A stretch of 64,000 nt of DNA from Terriglobia bacterium. GTDB taxonomy: Bacteria; Acidobacteriota; Terriglobia; Terriglobales; Acidobacteriaceae. Where the stretch lies: positions 124,001 to 188,000 of the forward strand of contig JAVUPY010000070.1 in assembly GCA_032252755.1 (NCBI GenBank). Direction: 5' to 3'. Each line of letters starts with the position of its first letter. The stretch's first letter is position 1. Both the position numbers and the translations under genes were made by a program. Below the pieces are notes generated by a model. That model ran no database searches and was not told where the DNA came from. It saw only the letters and a program-made list of their open reading frames with translations. Below are positions 8,421 to 16,171 of this stretch, in pieces.

Positions 8421-9278
8421 GTGCCCGAGGAACCAGATGTTCACCAAGGGGCGGGTAACGCTCACGAGAATGCAAGGTGGTCACAAGTATCGCTGGGCGA
8501 TGGGATCGCTACTTACCGTCTGAGTGCTTGGGCACATTTCTTTGACTTTCTCGAAGAGGAAGTGTTTCAGTCTGCTTTGACAAACAAGCAGGTGTATATT
8601 TGGCGTGGTCAAAGGCGGTCGGATTGGAGCCTAAGTTCTTCACTGGACCGTTTTTTCGAAAAGATTGGGATTATTCAGAAAGCGCCAGACGTTCTGGAGA
8701 CTAGGTCGACAGAACACCTCCGATCATTCAAGTATGCGGCCCGAGGGCGAAGAGGGCCGAATCCGCAAACTCTCGAAGGTGAGAACGACTGGTGGGCATT
8801 AGGGCAGCATTACGGCCTAGCTACCCCACTACTCGATTGGACGCGGTCTCCGTTCGCTGCGGCATATTTCGCGTTTGAAGAAAATCCCACTGATCAGACC
8901 GCGACTCGAGTGGTCTACGGGTTGGACCAGTGGGCCGTAATGAAGCGGAATGTCGATATAGCTGACCTTCCGAGTTTGGAGCAGGGCCGGGTACCAATCA
9001 TCGAATTCATAGAGCCGATGTCCGACGAAAATCAGAGACTCGTGAACCAGGGTGGCTTATTCACGCGAGCGCCTATCGGGACACCCATCGAGCAGTGGGT
9101 CGCCCACGCGTTCGAGGGTATTTCGAGCCCCATTTTGATGCGCATTGAGATTCCAAATGATGATCGACTCATCTGCCTTCGGACACTTGATCGGATGAAT
9201 ATCAACCATCTCTCCTTATTCCCGGACTTGGTTGGGGCGTCACGTTCCGTAAACTTGAAGTCTGAACTGGGAGGCTGA
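8421..9278 (+). CDS. FRG-domain protein
   Basis: 285 residues containing an FRG domain, a family of unknown biochemical role found on many mobile and defence-type loci. The hallmark segments are visible: YIWRGQ (about residues 58-63), the WSLSSSLDRFF stretch, FKYAARG, and GQHYGLATPLLDWTRSP followed by AAYFAFEEN. The start is a GTG at 8421, with GGAGG seven bases upstream; the frame is open further back (to 8328) without a ribosome site. Codons are A/T-ending more often than in flanking genes, suggesting transfer. The Beta-family gene begins nine bases after its stop, so the two are surely cotranscribed. Confidence 0.88.
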   Translation: MPEEPDVHQGAGNAHENARWSQVSLGDGIATYRLSAWAHFFDFLEEEVFQSALTNKQVYIWRGQRRSDWSLSSSLDRFFEKIGIIQKAPDVLETRSTEHLRSFKYAARGRRGPNPQTLEGENDWWALGQHYGLATPLLDWTRSPFAAAYFAFEENPTDQTATRVVYGLDQWAVMKRNVDIADLPSLEQGRVPIIEFIEPMSDENQRLVNQGGLFTRAPIGTPIEQWVAHAFEGISSPILMRIEIPNDDRLICLRTLDRMNINHLSLFPDLVGASRSVNLKSELGG

Positions 9279-9287
9279 GACGAGCGA

Positions 9288-10400
9288 ATGTCCACACCGA
9301 GCTATGTACCTATTCTGAAGGGTAAAGAAGGTGAGTTCGCGGCGTTGGAAGCTCTTACCATTTTTTCCAACGATGTTCGCGATTCAATGATGCCCCTGAT
9401 CGAGATTCCCGGCGTGCCGTATGACTATGCCAACGAGCGTCCAGCCCGGACGCTGGAAGAGCATGTATCGGCCGTAATTGAGCGAATCAGGAAATGCTGG
9501 ACTGATCGCTCCTTGTACGTTGACCTTTCCTGGTTGGATGAAACGGAATCTCTTTCTGACGGGCAGGTAGCCTTCGGGATCGTTCTAGACGAGTGTCGTA
9601 GGCTTGGGATTCGAGCGATCCCGGTTCTCCCTCGCACTCCATCTCAGGAGACTCTTGACGCTGTGGTCGGATACTCAGCGACGAGCAGATTAGGAGCATG
9701 TGTACGTCTCGTAGTTGATGACTTCGAAGAAGAGGTCGACATTGAAGCGGACGTTTCTCGTTTAGTGACCGCATTCGGGACGCGTACAGCGGATTCCTTG
9801 GACCTTTTAATTGACCTCGAGGACCTCAGTTATGAAACGAGTCGTGCGTTACTTATCGTGCGGTCCATTTTTTCAATGATTCCTCGCAGAGACGAGTGGC
9901 GACGGATGATTGCAGCGTCTGCGTCATTTCCTGAAGACCTCAGCGATGTTAACGCAGGTAGCATCTCAACTCTACCTCGCCGAGAGTGGCAGCTTTGGCG
10001 AACTCTCCAGAGGCGCCCTACGGCTCTGCCGCGCCGAGATTTAATTTACGGAGACTACGCAATTGCGCATCCCATCCCGAAGGAGTTGGATCCTCGGACC
10101 ATGCGGATGAGTGCGAACATAAGATACACGAGCGTTGATGATTGGTTGATCATCAAAGGAAGAAATGTTCGACAGTACGGATTCGAACAATACTTTGAAC
10201 TGTGCAGAGTCCTGGTTGGAAGACCTGAATATAGTGGGCGCGGTTTTAGTTGGGGGGACAACTTCATAGAACAATGCGCTCAGGGGATGCAAGGCCCCGG
10301 CAACGCTACTACTTGGCGGAAGGTTGGGACAAACCATCACCTGACGTTAGTTGTGAGGGCGCTCGCCAACGCGTTGAACGCTGCTTCAGGCGGGTCCTGA
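9288..10400 (+). CDS. Beta-family protein (phage T4 Beta-like)
   Basis: 370 residues. The N-terminal YVPILKGKEGEFAALEAL and the MPLIEIPGVPYD segment are typical of proteins annotated as 'beta family', named after a phage T4 protein, with no established activity. The middle carries repeated strand-helix units with Asp-rich ends (LYVDLSWLDE, RLVVDDFEEE, LDLLIDLEDL), suggesting a TIM-barrel-like fold; that is my inference. It is the second gene of a pair with the FRG-domain gene. Its last 92 bp overlap, tail to tail, the end of the convergent sce7726-family gene. Base composition is lower in G+C than in the surrounding core genes. Confidence 0.85.
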   Translation: MSTPSYVPILKGKEGEFAALEALTIFSNDVRDSMMPLIEIPGVPYDYANERPARTLEEHVSAVIERIRKCWTDRSLYVDLSWLDETESLSDGQVAFGIVLDECRRLGIRAIPVLPRTPSQETLDAVVGYSATSRLGACVRLVVDDFEEEVDIEADVSRLVTAFGTRTADSLDLLIDLEDLSYETSRALLIVRSIFSMIPRRDEWRRMIAASASFPEDLSDVNAGSISTLPRREWQLWRTLQRRPTALPRRDLIYGDYAIAHPIPKELDPRTMRMSANIRYTSVDDWLIIKGRNVRQYGFEQYFELCRVLVGRPEYSGRGFSWGDNFIEQCAQGMQGPGNATTWRKVGTNHHLTLVVRALANALNAASGGS

Positions 10401-10920
10401 TAATCCTTCCGAGTTCTTCTTGAGGAATATCAAGCGAGAGTCGACGCCAAAGTAATTGCCGCGGCTTGCTTTTGATTCCCGTGACGCCAACTGAGACAAG
10501 AGCGTCGATGGCTTCGTCCCGCCACAGCAGTTGCGCTAGGGCGAATGAATCTGTCTTCCTATTCTTCTTTGCCTGCCGCTTCTTTATTAAAAGCACACCA
10601 GACTCAGCGGGTACCGCAATAGAAATCCCCCACCAATTTGGCACCATTTTTGCGATTTTGTCGGCGTGCTTGCGGGAGGTCACAACTGTCACGTAGTCGA
10701 AGACCCTGTTATACGTCTGCGTTTGGCCGGGCAATCGATTCAGGGTGTCCTGTTCACTCTTGATCTCGTAGCCATGAATACTTCCATTAATCACGGCTAG
10801 ATCAACCCTAGCGAGCCCCTGGCACAGCCCTAACTCCTCAACGACCAGCGTCTCAGGATCCCGCCCATGCTGGAGCGTCATTTCCCGGCGTAGTTCTCGA
10901 CGTATGTCTATATCACGCAT
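10309..10920 (-). CDS. sce7726-family protein, PD-(D/E)xK nuclease-like
   Basis: 203 residues from the ATG chosen here (MRDIDIRREL). The segment VVEELGLCQGLARVDLAVINGSIHGYEIKSEQD is split by key residues: E28/E29, D40, then E52 and K54 in YEIKS. The D...ExK spacing within an alpha-beta core is what PD-(D/E)xK nucleases show. The following DTLNRLPGQ and FDYVTVVTSRKH segments match the sce7726 family, named from a Sorangium locus and of unknown function. A helix-turn-helix-like C-terminal part (AIDALVSVGVTGIKSKPRQLLWRRL) follows. Other possible starts are at 10950/10953 and a GTG at 10983; none has a good ribosome site. It faces the FRG/Beta pair, and its 3' end overlaps the Beta gene. Confidence 0.8.
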   Translation of the reverse strand: MRDIDIRRELRREMTLQHGRDPETLVVEELGLCQGLARVDLAVINGSIHGYEIKSEQDTLNRLPGQTQTYNRVFDYVTVVTSRKHADKIAKMVPNWWGISIAVPAESGVLLIKKRQAKKNRKTDSFALAQLLWRDEAIDALVSVGVTGIKSKPRQLLWRRLSLDIPQEELGRIIRTRLKQRSTRWRAPSQLTSGDGLSQPSAK

Positions 10921-11025
10921 ATGGGAACAAGATGATGCAAATTCTAGCATCATCTGCGAGCTCGGAATTAACCAACTGAACACCGTTGGTCATGGGCGGC
11001 CTCGATGGGCTGATACGGTTGGCTC

Positions 11026-11562
11026 GTGCCAACGGGACTCGTACGATATCACCAATCCGGGCAATCTCATTTCATCACCTTCAGTTGCTATGGGCGGCTT
11101 CCGCTTCTGCGGGAAGCGTGGATTCGAGATTTGTTCGTCGAATGCCTGGAGAGGACGCGGCGTGAATACCTGTTTCGAGTTTACGGGTATGTCGTGATGC
11201 CCGAGCATGTGCATCTGCTGGTGTCGGAACCGAAGAAGGACACGCTGGCGCAGGCGCTGCAGGCACTGAAGGTTTCGGTGGCGGGGAGAGCGCGGCATTA
11301 CTGGCCGGAAAGAGACGTCCCGCTGTGGCAGAAGCGCTATTACGATCACAATGTCCGGTCACATGAGAGTTTCACCGACAAGTTGCGGTACATCCATCGG
11401 AACCCCGTGAAACGCGGTCTCGTTGAGAATCCCGAGGATTGGAAGTGGAGTAGTTTTCGACATTACATGACGGCGGAAGTTGGAGTGGTGGAGGTTGAGA
11501 GTCAGTGGACGGCGGATCGGAGAAACGGAAGAACCCCGAATTTGTTGACGATTCCAGAGTGA
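11026..11562 (+). CDS. REP-associated tyrosine transposase (RAYT)
   Basis: 178 residues of the Y1/HUH single-strand transposase family that mobilises REP hairpins. Visible are HFITFSCYGR (15-24), the metal-binding HxH in MPEHVHLL (H61, H63), and the catalytic tyrosine Y122 in LRYIHRNPVKRGLV, followed by PEDWKWSSFRHY, a stretch typical of RAYTs. Translation starts at a GTG (MPTGLVRYHQ); homologues begin with a similar MPxGL. The gene is complete with all motifs intact, so it may be active. Two directly repeated copies of the window's REP hairpin lie 5 and 65 bp after its stop, the usual RAYT/REP arrangement. It borders the FRG/Beta/sce7726 cassette. Confidence 0.93.
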   Translation: MPTGLVRYHQSGQSHFITFSCYGRLPLLREAWIRDLFVECLERTRREYLFRVYGYVVMPEHVHLLVSEPKKDTLAQALQALKVSVAGRARHYWPERDVPLWQKRYYDHNVRSHESFTDKLRYIHRNPVKRGLVENPEDWKWSSFRHYMTAEVGVVEVESQWTADRRNGRTPNLLTIPE

Positions 11563-11567
11563 GGTAT

Positions 11568-11603
11568 GCCCACATCCGTTAACTACGACGGATGTGGGGC
11601 ACC
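11568..11603. repeat. REP hairpin, copy 1 behind the RAYT gene
   Basis: CCCACATCCG and CGGATGTGGGGCACCG flank a short loop. Compared with the CCCACATCTGC/GCAGATGTGGG copies elsewhere, the stem has a paired change (CTG/CAG to CCG/CGG). Confidence 0.85.
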
Positions 11604-11627
11604 GAGAGAGTTGGAGAAGTCCCCAAT

Positions 11628-11663
11628 CCCACATCCGTTAACTACGACGGATGTGGGGCACCG
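11628..11663. repeat. REP hairpin, copy 2 behind the RAYT gene
   Basis: Nearly identical to the copy at 11568 and in the same orientation; the starts are 60 bp apart. The pair forms a direct doublet of the BIME kind. Confidence 0.85.
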
Positions 11664-11701
11664 TCATGGGATATCCGATGGATCAAAACGATTAGAACCG
11701 T

Positions 11702-11836
11702 CTATTTCTTTTTCTTCCCGTTGGATTTCGCAGCTGCTGTGGCGGCGCGGTTGTCGAGTTCGCGGGTTACGGCGTAGCGCATTTCGGAGATGGGTGCGGG
11801 TTTGCCGGTCCATATTTCGAACTGGCGTGCGCCCTG
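11702..11836 (-). pseudogene. Duplicated 3' end of aroDE
   Basis: About 45 codons that match the end of aroDE (12555-12692). In the aroDE frame it reads QGARQFEIWTGKPAPISEMR then YAVTRELDNRAATAAAKSNG and KKKK-stop. Differences are mostly synonymous, and the two length changes are both three bases, so the frame and stop are kept. There is no start codon or upstream part. It is either the remnant of a second aroE or a displaced gene end left by an insertion. Confidence 0.88.
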
Positions 11837-12271
11837 GCGGGTGGCCGAACCTTCCTACGACACAGGCGTTGGGTGCCCGGTCCTTTCCCGTTCTTGGAAA
11901 GGGCCGGTTGACCACGAACCTTGTCCTCTCCGGGAATTCTGCCCGATCCCTCGGTCGACGATCACACTGTCAAGAGACGGACGTCACCAATTCCCCGCAA
12001 AATATTCTCGGCGCTCGAAATATAGCTCCCAACCAAAACCTCAGAAATCACCCTTCAATTTGATATAATGTACTCGGACAGAGTTCCATCGAACGGCGCC
12101 CTTTGCGGGCGCCGTCGCTATTTGGTGCTGAAGTCCGTTGTTCGGTTCACCCGATCTTCGGTTCTTCGGTCGTGCTCTACCCTTGTCGCGCAGCGACAGG
12201 GTGGGGTTTTGATCTTTCTCAACCCGCGCACCTGCTTTAACAAACAAAAGGAAGATGTGCGCCTTCCACCT

Positions 12272-12292
12272 CCCAGGATTGAAAATCCTGGG
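12272..12292. repeat. Short palindrome, family D (CCC...TGAAA...GGG)
   Basis: CCCAGGATT-GAA-AATCCTGGG, a perfect 9-bp stem, followed by CTACAA. It shares its frame of constant ends and GAA loop with the element at 20751-20771, while the middle five pairs differ. Confidence 0.7.
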
Positions 12293-12554
12293 CTACAACC
12301 AGTCGTCCTGTGGACTTTTGCGTTGGCTCGTTCAGAATCTCTTTTGATGTTGCTTTTGATTGTTCGGAGAACAGCGGAGAGGGAGCCCGTATCTGGCGGC
12401 CATTTCCCGCCCTTAAGTCTTTTGTTTTCTATACCCGAGGATTTAAGACCAAGTGGCTCAATATTTTGCGATCAAAATCTCCGCAAAATATTGGAAACAA
12501 AGATTCGGGAAATAGGGGGGTGGGTACCCGGAACCCGGTACCTGGTACCCGCAG

Positions 12555-14135
12555 TTAGTGTTTCTTTTTCGCCTTCCCGTTGGATTTCGCTGCGGCTGCG
12601 GCCCGGTTGTCGAGTTCGCGGGTGACGGCGTAGCGCATTTCGGAGATGGGTGCGGGCTTGCCGGTCCAGATCTCGAACTGGCGCGCGCCCTGCTGCACGA
12701 ACATTTCGACGCCGCTGATGGTGTGCAGCCCCTTCGACTTCGCGAGGGCCAGAAGGCGAGTCTCCTGCGGGTTGTAAACCATGTCGAAGATGTAGCGAGC
12801 TTTCAGCTCTTTTTCGTTGAGCAGCGGTTGGCCGTTGCCGCCCATTCCGACCGGAGTGGCGTTGATGATGACGTCGAACTCGAGTTTCGCGAGATCGGCT
12901 CGCTTGATCGTCTTGGCGTGCGCTTTCTTGGCCAGTTTCTGCGCCGAAGCGGGAGTGCGATTGAGGATGAAGGCTTCGGCGCCGCGTGACTTCACGGCGT
13001 GAACGGCGGCGCGGGCCGCGCCTCCGGCGCCGAGGACGAGCACACGCGCTCCCTGAAGCGAAAGGCGCTCCTCGAGCGGAACCGTGACGCCAGCAACGTC
13101 GGTGTTGAAGCCGAAGAGGCGTCCGTCCTGCCCGCGGACGACGGTGTTGGTGGCGCCGACTTGCGCGGAGACAGCGTCGGTCTTCTCCAGCTTCGGCAGG
13201 ATCTCCTCTTTGTAAGGCATCGTCACGCTGTAGCCGCTCAAGGGGATCTCGCGGGCGCAACTGATGAGATCGTCGAGCTTCTTGGCGTGGAGCGCAAGGT
13301 AGACGGCGTTGACGGCTTCGCGGCGGAAGGCGGCGTTCATCATGACGGGCGAGAGCGAGTGTTCGACGGGATCTCCGGCGACACCGTAGACGCGCGTGGC
13401 GGCGTCGACGCTGTCGATGCGATAGACGCTGCGAAGCTCGGCGGCGGTGACTTGGCCGGGACCGGTTTCCTCGCCGCGGCCGGCGGCGGCGAAGGTGAAG
13501 ACGCTTCCGGCGCGCAGGCCGAGAACGCGGGAGATGATTCCCTGCTCGCCCATGCAGAGACCGACGAGCGAATAGCGATCGTGGTTCTCCTGCAGGAACT
13601 TCATCATGAGGACATTGTCGTAGAGGCTGGTCGCCGTGGTGACGATCTTGTAGAAGTCGGCGGCGAAGGGCTTCATGCGCGCGAAGGTTTCGTCGATCTT
13701 GCGCGTGTGCTTGAAGTCGTGGAACGACAGGAGCATGGCGGCGCGGCCGCGAAGCTTGTCGAGATCGCCGGCGCGGAGGGCTTCGGCGGATTCGAGTTCG
13801 ATGTCGACGATCTGGCATCCGGCGGCGGCTGACTTGAGGAGGACGTCGAGTTGCGCGGCGAGCGAGCCCTTGAACTTGCCGCCGTTAGGCGCACGACGGC
13901 AGGTGGCGATTACGGTGGCGTCGGTGCGGGTTTCGAGGAACTTGCGGATGCGCGGTGCGGCGGATGCGGGATTCTTCAGATAGTCGAGGCGGAACTCAAG
14001 GAACGGGTTTTCGGAGACGAGGCCCTCGGCCTTGTCCACAAGTTCATTGGGATCGGCGCCGGTGACGGCGATGCACAGTTTGGGAAGGCGCAGGCGCATC
14101 AGGCGCGCGGCGCTCATGTTGGCAGATAAGGACAT
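12555..14135 (-). CDS. aroDE: Bifunctional 3-dehydroquinate dehydratase / shikimate dehydrogenase
   Basis: Catalyses steps three and four of the shikimate pathway to chorismate. The N-terminal half (about 15-235) is a type I dehydroquinase with the catalytic His H139 (LSFHDF) and Schiff-base Lys K163 (FYKIVTT). The C-terminal half (about 245-510) is an AroE dehydrogenase with shikimate-binding SLSP (260-263), VTMPYKEE with the catalytic Lys, GATNT, GFNTD, the nucleotide motif VLGAGGAARA, and NATPVGM. Such fusions are usual in plants and occur in some bacteria. Either ATG (14135 or 14117) could be used. The C-terminal tail is Ala/Lys-rich, and its coding region is duplicated at 11702-11836. 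Confidence 0.95.
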   Translation of the reverse strand: MSLSANMSAARLMRLRLPKLCIAVTGADPNELVDKAEGLVSENPFLEFRLDYLKNPASAAPRIRKFLETRTDATVIATCRRAPNGGKFKGSLAAQLDVLLKSAAAGCQIVDIELESAEALRAGDLDKLRGRAAMLLSFHDFKHTRKIDETFARMKPFAADFYKIVTTATSLYDNVLMMKFLQENHDRYSLVGLCMGEQGIISRVLGLRAGSVFTFAAAGRGEETGPGQVTAAELRSVYRIDSVDAATRVYGVAGDPVEHSLSPVMMNAAFRREAVNAVYLALHAKKLDDLISCAREIPLSGYSVTMPYKEEILPKLEKTDAVSAQVGATNTVVRGQDGRLFGFNTDVAGVTVPLEERLSLQGARVLVLGAGGAARAAVHAVKSRGAEAFILNRTPASAQKLAKKAHAKTIKRADLAKLEFDVIINATPVGMGGNGQPLLNEKELKARYIFDMVYNPQETRLLALAKSKGLHTISGVEMFVQQGARQFEIWTGKPAPISEMRYAVTRELDNRAAAAAKSNGKAKKKH

Positions 14136-14452
14136 TTAGCGTGTTCGCGAGGGAATCATAAGGATCGATGCAAATATATGCAACTAAAGAGTTTTTAATG
14201 GGGTCAGAAAGGGGTTGTAAGTACCTTTACCGTTAATACGATGCACTTTCGGTAACTTGTCAGGAAAATAAGCGGATGGTAGCGTTCGAATGTCGAAGTC
14301 CGTTCAGAACAAAGACTTAGAGACGGGGGCCAGAGGTTGGGGCGTTGGTGCCTAAGTCACTGGGGCGGACAGGGTTAGGTTGAGCCCACATCTACGAAAA
14401 CGCGCAGATATGGGGCACCGAGGGGTTCGGGGTCTCCCGGGCCGGAGGAAAC
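14136..14452. other. Divergent promoter region with a REP copy
   Basis: 317 bp between aroDE (minus) and the exported-protein gene (plus). The stretch 14160-14280 is A+T-rich and probably carries both promoters. A REP copy sits at 14384-14420, and GGAGG precedes the plus-strand ATG. Confidence 0.45.
14384..14420. repeat. REP hairpin, diverged copy
   Basis: GCCCACATCT and AGATATGGGGCACCG flank an A-rich loop. It matches the REP family with a shorter stem and one mismatch. Confidence 0.75.
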
Positions 14453-15385
14453 ATGAAAAAGGTTTTGGCAGCCATGCTGCTAGCCATTCCGCTAATCGCT
14501 TTCGCGCAGGAACAGGAACAGGCTCCGGCCGCGCCGGAGGCGATGTATGTGCCTAGCACGAACTTGAAAGTTCACGAACAGGAGCCGACGTACTCGGACA
14601 TTTACTGTGCGGGCTTCGTCACCAAGGAACACCTCTCCAACGCGGACCATGTGCTGGCGGGAATGAATTCGCCGCACGAGACGCGGTTCGCCGGTAACCC
14701 GTCGGGAAACTCGTATATCTACCTCTCGGGACCGGGATACGCGGTGGGGAACCGGTACTCGGTGGTGCGGCGAGTTGAGGACCCGGACCGGTATGAATCG
14801 ATGCCGGGACTGCACAAACTGCTGAAGGATGCCGGCGACGAATACTTCGATATCGGGCGCGTGGTTGTCACGTATATCGATAAGGAAGTGGCAGTGGGAC
14901 AGATCGAGTTCAGCTGCGAGCCGATGACGCCGGGCGACATCCTGATGCCATTCCACGAAAAAGAAATGGTGAAGTTCCGCAAGGGACACGTTGAGTTCGC
15001 GCGCTTTGCGCCGTATGGCGGCGTGACGGGACGGATCGTTGACGGGAAGGATTTTGACCAGGAGTTGGGAGCAGGACAGAAGGTGTACGTCAATATCGGA
15101 GCGAACAAGGGGCTCCATCCTGGCGACTATCTGCGGGTTGTAAGAAATTACGATCCGAGCACGATGTATCCGGTGGACCGGTTATCACTGTATCCGCCGT
15201 ACTATAGCGATGAGTCGAAGCATAATGTAAAACTCACGAATCGCGACTATAAGAAGTTGCCGTACCGCGGAGTGGGCGAAATGGTAGTACTGTCGGTGAC
15301 ACCGGACACGGCGACCTGCATGATCACGATGTCGCTGGAGGATGTGCTGGTGGGCGACGTGGTCGCTGTGGAAAAAGAACAATAA
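14453..15385 (+). CDS. Exported protein with FlgT-C-like tail, function unknown
   Basis: 310 residues. A clear signal peptide (MKKVLAAMLLAIPLIAFAQ, cleavage after AFA) is followed by a Gln/Glu/Pro-rich linker. The C-terminal part has the pattern QKVYVNIGANKGLHPGDYLR, then VVR, and later GEMVVLSVTPDTAT and GDVVAVEK. This alternation of 'conserved small residue, GD, VxR' resembles the C-terminal domain of FlgT-type and other periplasmic proteins, a weak similarity. The middle (TYSDIYCAGFV to EFSCEPM) contains two Cys that could form a disulfide. GGAGG is six bases before the ATG, and a strong terminator follows at 15412. It is a single-gene unit and probably a conserved acidobacterial envelope protein. 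Confidence 0.85.
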   Translation: MKKVLAAMLLAIPLIAFAQEQEQAPAAPEAMYVPSTNLKVHEQEPTYSDIYCAGFVTKEHLSNADHVLAGMNSPHETRFAGNPSGNSYIYLSGPGYAVGNRYSVVRRVEDPDRYESMPGLHKLLKDAGDEYFDIGRVVVTYIDKEVAVGQIEFSCEPMTPGDILMPFHEKEMVKFRKGHVEFARFAPYGGVTGRIVDGKDFDQELGAGQKVYVNIGANKGLHPGDYLRVVRNYDPSTMYPVDRLSLYPPYYSDESKHNVKLTNRDYKKLPYRGVGEMVVLSVTPDTATCMITMSLEDVLVGDVVAVEKEQ

Positions 15386-15411
15386 GTTTTCTCGGGTGAC
15401 TCCTTGCGCGG

Positions 15412-15440
15412 AAAGGCGGGCTGAAATTGGCCCGCCTTTT
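15412..15440 (+). terminator. Rho-independent terminator
   Basis: AAGGCGGGC and GCCCGCCTT pair perfectly around an 8-base loop, followed by TTTTCT. It ends the exported-protein gene. Confidence 0.88.
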
Positions 15441-15461
15441 CTATTGCGCGATGCTGAAGGA

Positions 15462-15542
15462 ATGCAGGTCCCTCGACTACGGTCGCGAGCGCGCCAACGA
15501 CCGCGCGCAAACAACAACTCGCGACCTTCGCTCGGAATGACG
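15462..15542. repeat. Family B repeat, reverse orientation
   Basis: TGCAGGTCCCTCGACTACGG at one end and TTCGCTCGGAATGACGG at the other match the reverse complement of the GTCATCCTGAGCG / GTCGAAGGACCTGCA signature, with pairing GGTCGCGAG / CTCGCGACC inside. Confidence 0.68.
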
Positions 15543-15555
15543 GCAGTTCTTATTC

Positions 15556-16161
15556 TCAGTCACGGAGGGATTCGGCGGGGGAGGATTCGGAGAAGACTTC
15601 GGCGCTGAAGGCTTCGATCTCGGCGCCGTGGCGCCAGGCGTCGGCAGAAAGGCCGGCTTTGCGGCATGTTTCGGAGAGGAAGCGCTCGCGGTCCCAGCCC
15701 CATTCCATGGGCACTTGCGGCAAAAGCAGCCCGCGATGGCCGCGATGCGAAATCATGAGGCCGTGGCGGCCTACTTCGACTTCCTCGGGCGCGATGCGGG
15801 CAAGAGGCGAGAGCACGCTGATTTCGATCTGCAGCAACGGCGCTTCGGGTTCGCGAAGGGGCATGAAGCGCGGATCTTCGAATGCAGCGGCTGACGCGGT
15901 CTCGATCACCGTCTGATATAGCGGGCTCATGGCGACTACGTAGCCGATGCAGCCGCGCAGCTTTCCCTGGATGTGCAACGTGGTGAAACCGCCGCGCATT
16001 TCGGCGAGGTGCGCAGAGGGCGCGGGCGGTTCGAACTCGAGGCCCTGAAGGCGCTCGCGGATAGACTGGTGAGCGAAGCGGAGAAGCAGCTTGCGCTCGT
16101 CGGCGGAATATTCGGCGGAAGGGATTTTGGACTGCTCCGCGAGTTGTGAACTGGAACTCAC
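15556..16161 (-). CDS. AMMECR1-family protein
   Basis: 201 residues. The family signature is clear: GGFTTLHIQGKLRGCIGYV (LRGCIG is the invariant core), then DPRFMPLREPE and IEISVLSPL, and RGLLLPQVPMEWGWDRERFL. AMMECR1 proteins occur in all domains; in bacteria they often neighbour AmmeMemoRadiSam genes, but the biochemical role is not settled. The start is the GTG at 16161: TAGGAG, overlapping the stop of pgsA, lies eight bases upstream. Longer frames run into pgsA and are not real. It is translationally linked to pgsA, 10 bp away, on the same strand. No radical-SAM partner is seen. Confidence 0.9.
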   Translation of the reverse strand: MSSSSQLAEQSKIPSAEYSADERKLLLRFAHQSIRERLQGLEFEPPAPSAHLAEMRGGFTTLHIQGKLRGCIGYVVAMSPLYQTVIETASAAAFEDPRFMPLREPEAPLLQIEISVLSPLARIAPEEVEVGRHGLMISHRGHRGLLLPQVPMEWGWDRERFLSETCRKAGLSADAWRHGAEIEAFSAEVFSESSPAESLRD

Positions 16162-16171
16162 GACGCGACTC

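Larger units (their letters stand above)
11664..12554. other. Degenerate intergenic region between RAYT and aroDE
   Basis: Apart from the aroDE fragment at 11702-11836 I see no gene. It contains TATAAT at 12064-12069 without a -35 partner, a strong 9-bp hairpin ACGGCGCCC/GGGCGCCGT at 12093-12115 without a T run, the CCCAGGATT palindrome at 12272, and low-complexity GGTACCCGG-type repeats at 12520-12550. The open frames in it have no coding character. Confidence 0.5.

Noticed and set aside
12064-12115. TATAAT followed closely by a strong hairpin, a possible attenuator or small RNA
   Set aside because: No -35 element at a fitting distance, no T run after the hairpin, and no gene downstream.
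12472-13818. 448-codon minus-strand frame
   Set aside because: Shadow of aroDE in another frame, Arg-rich and without domains.
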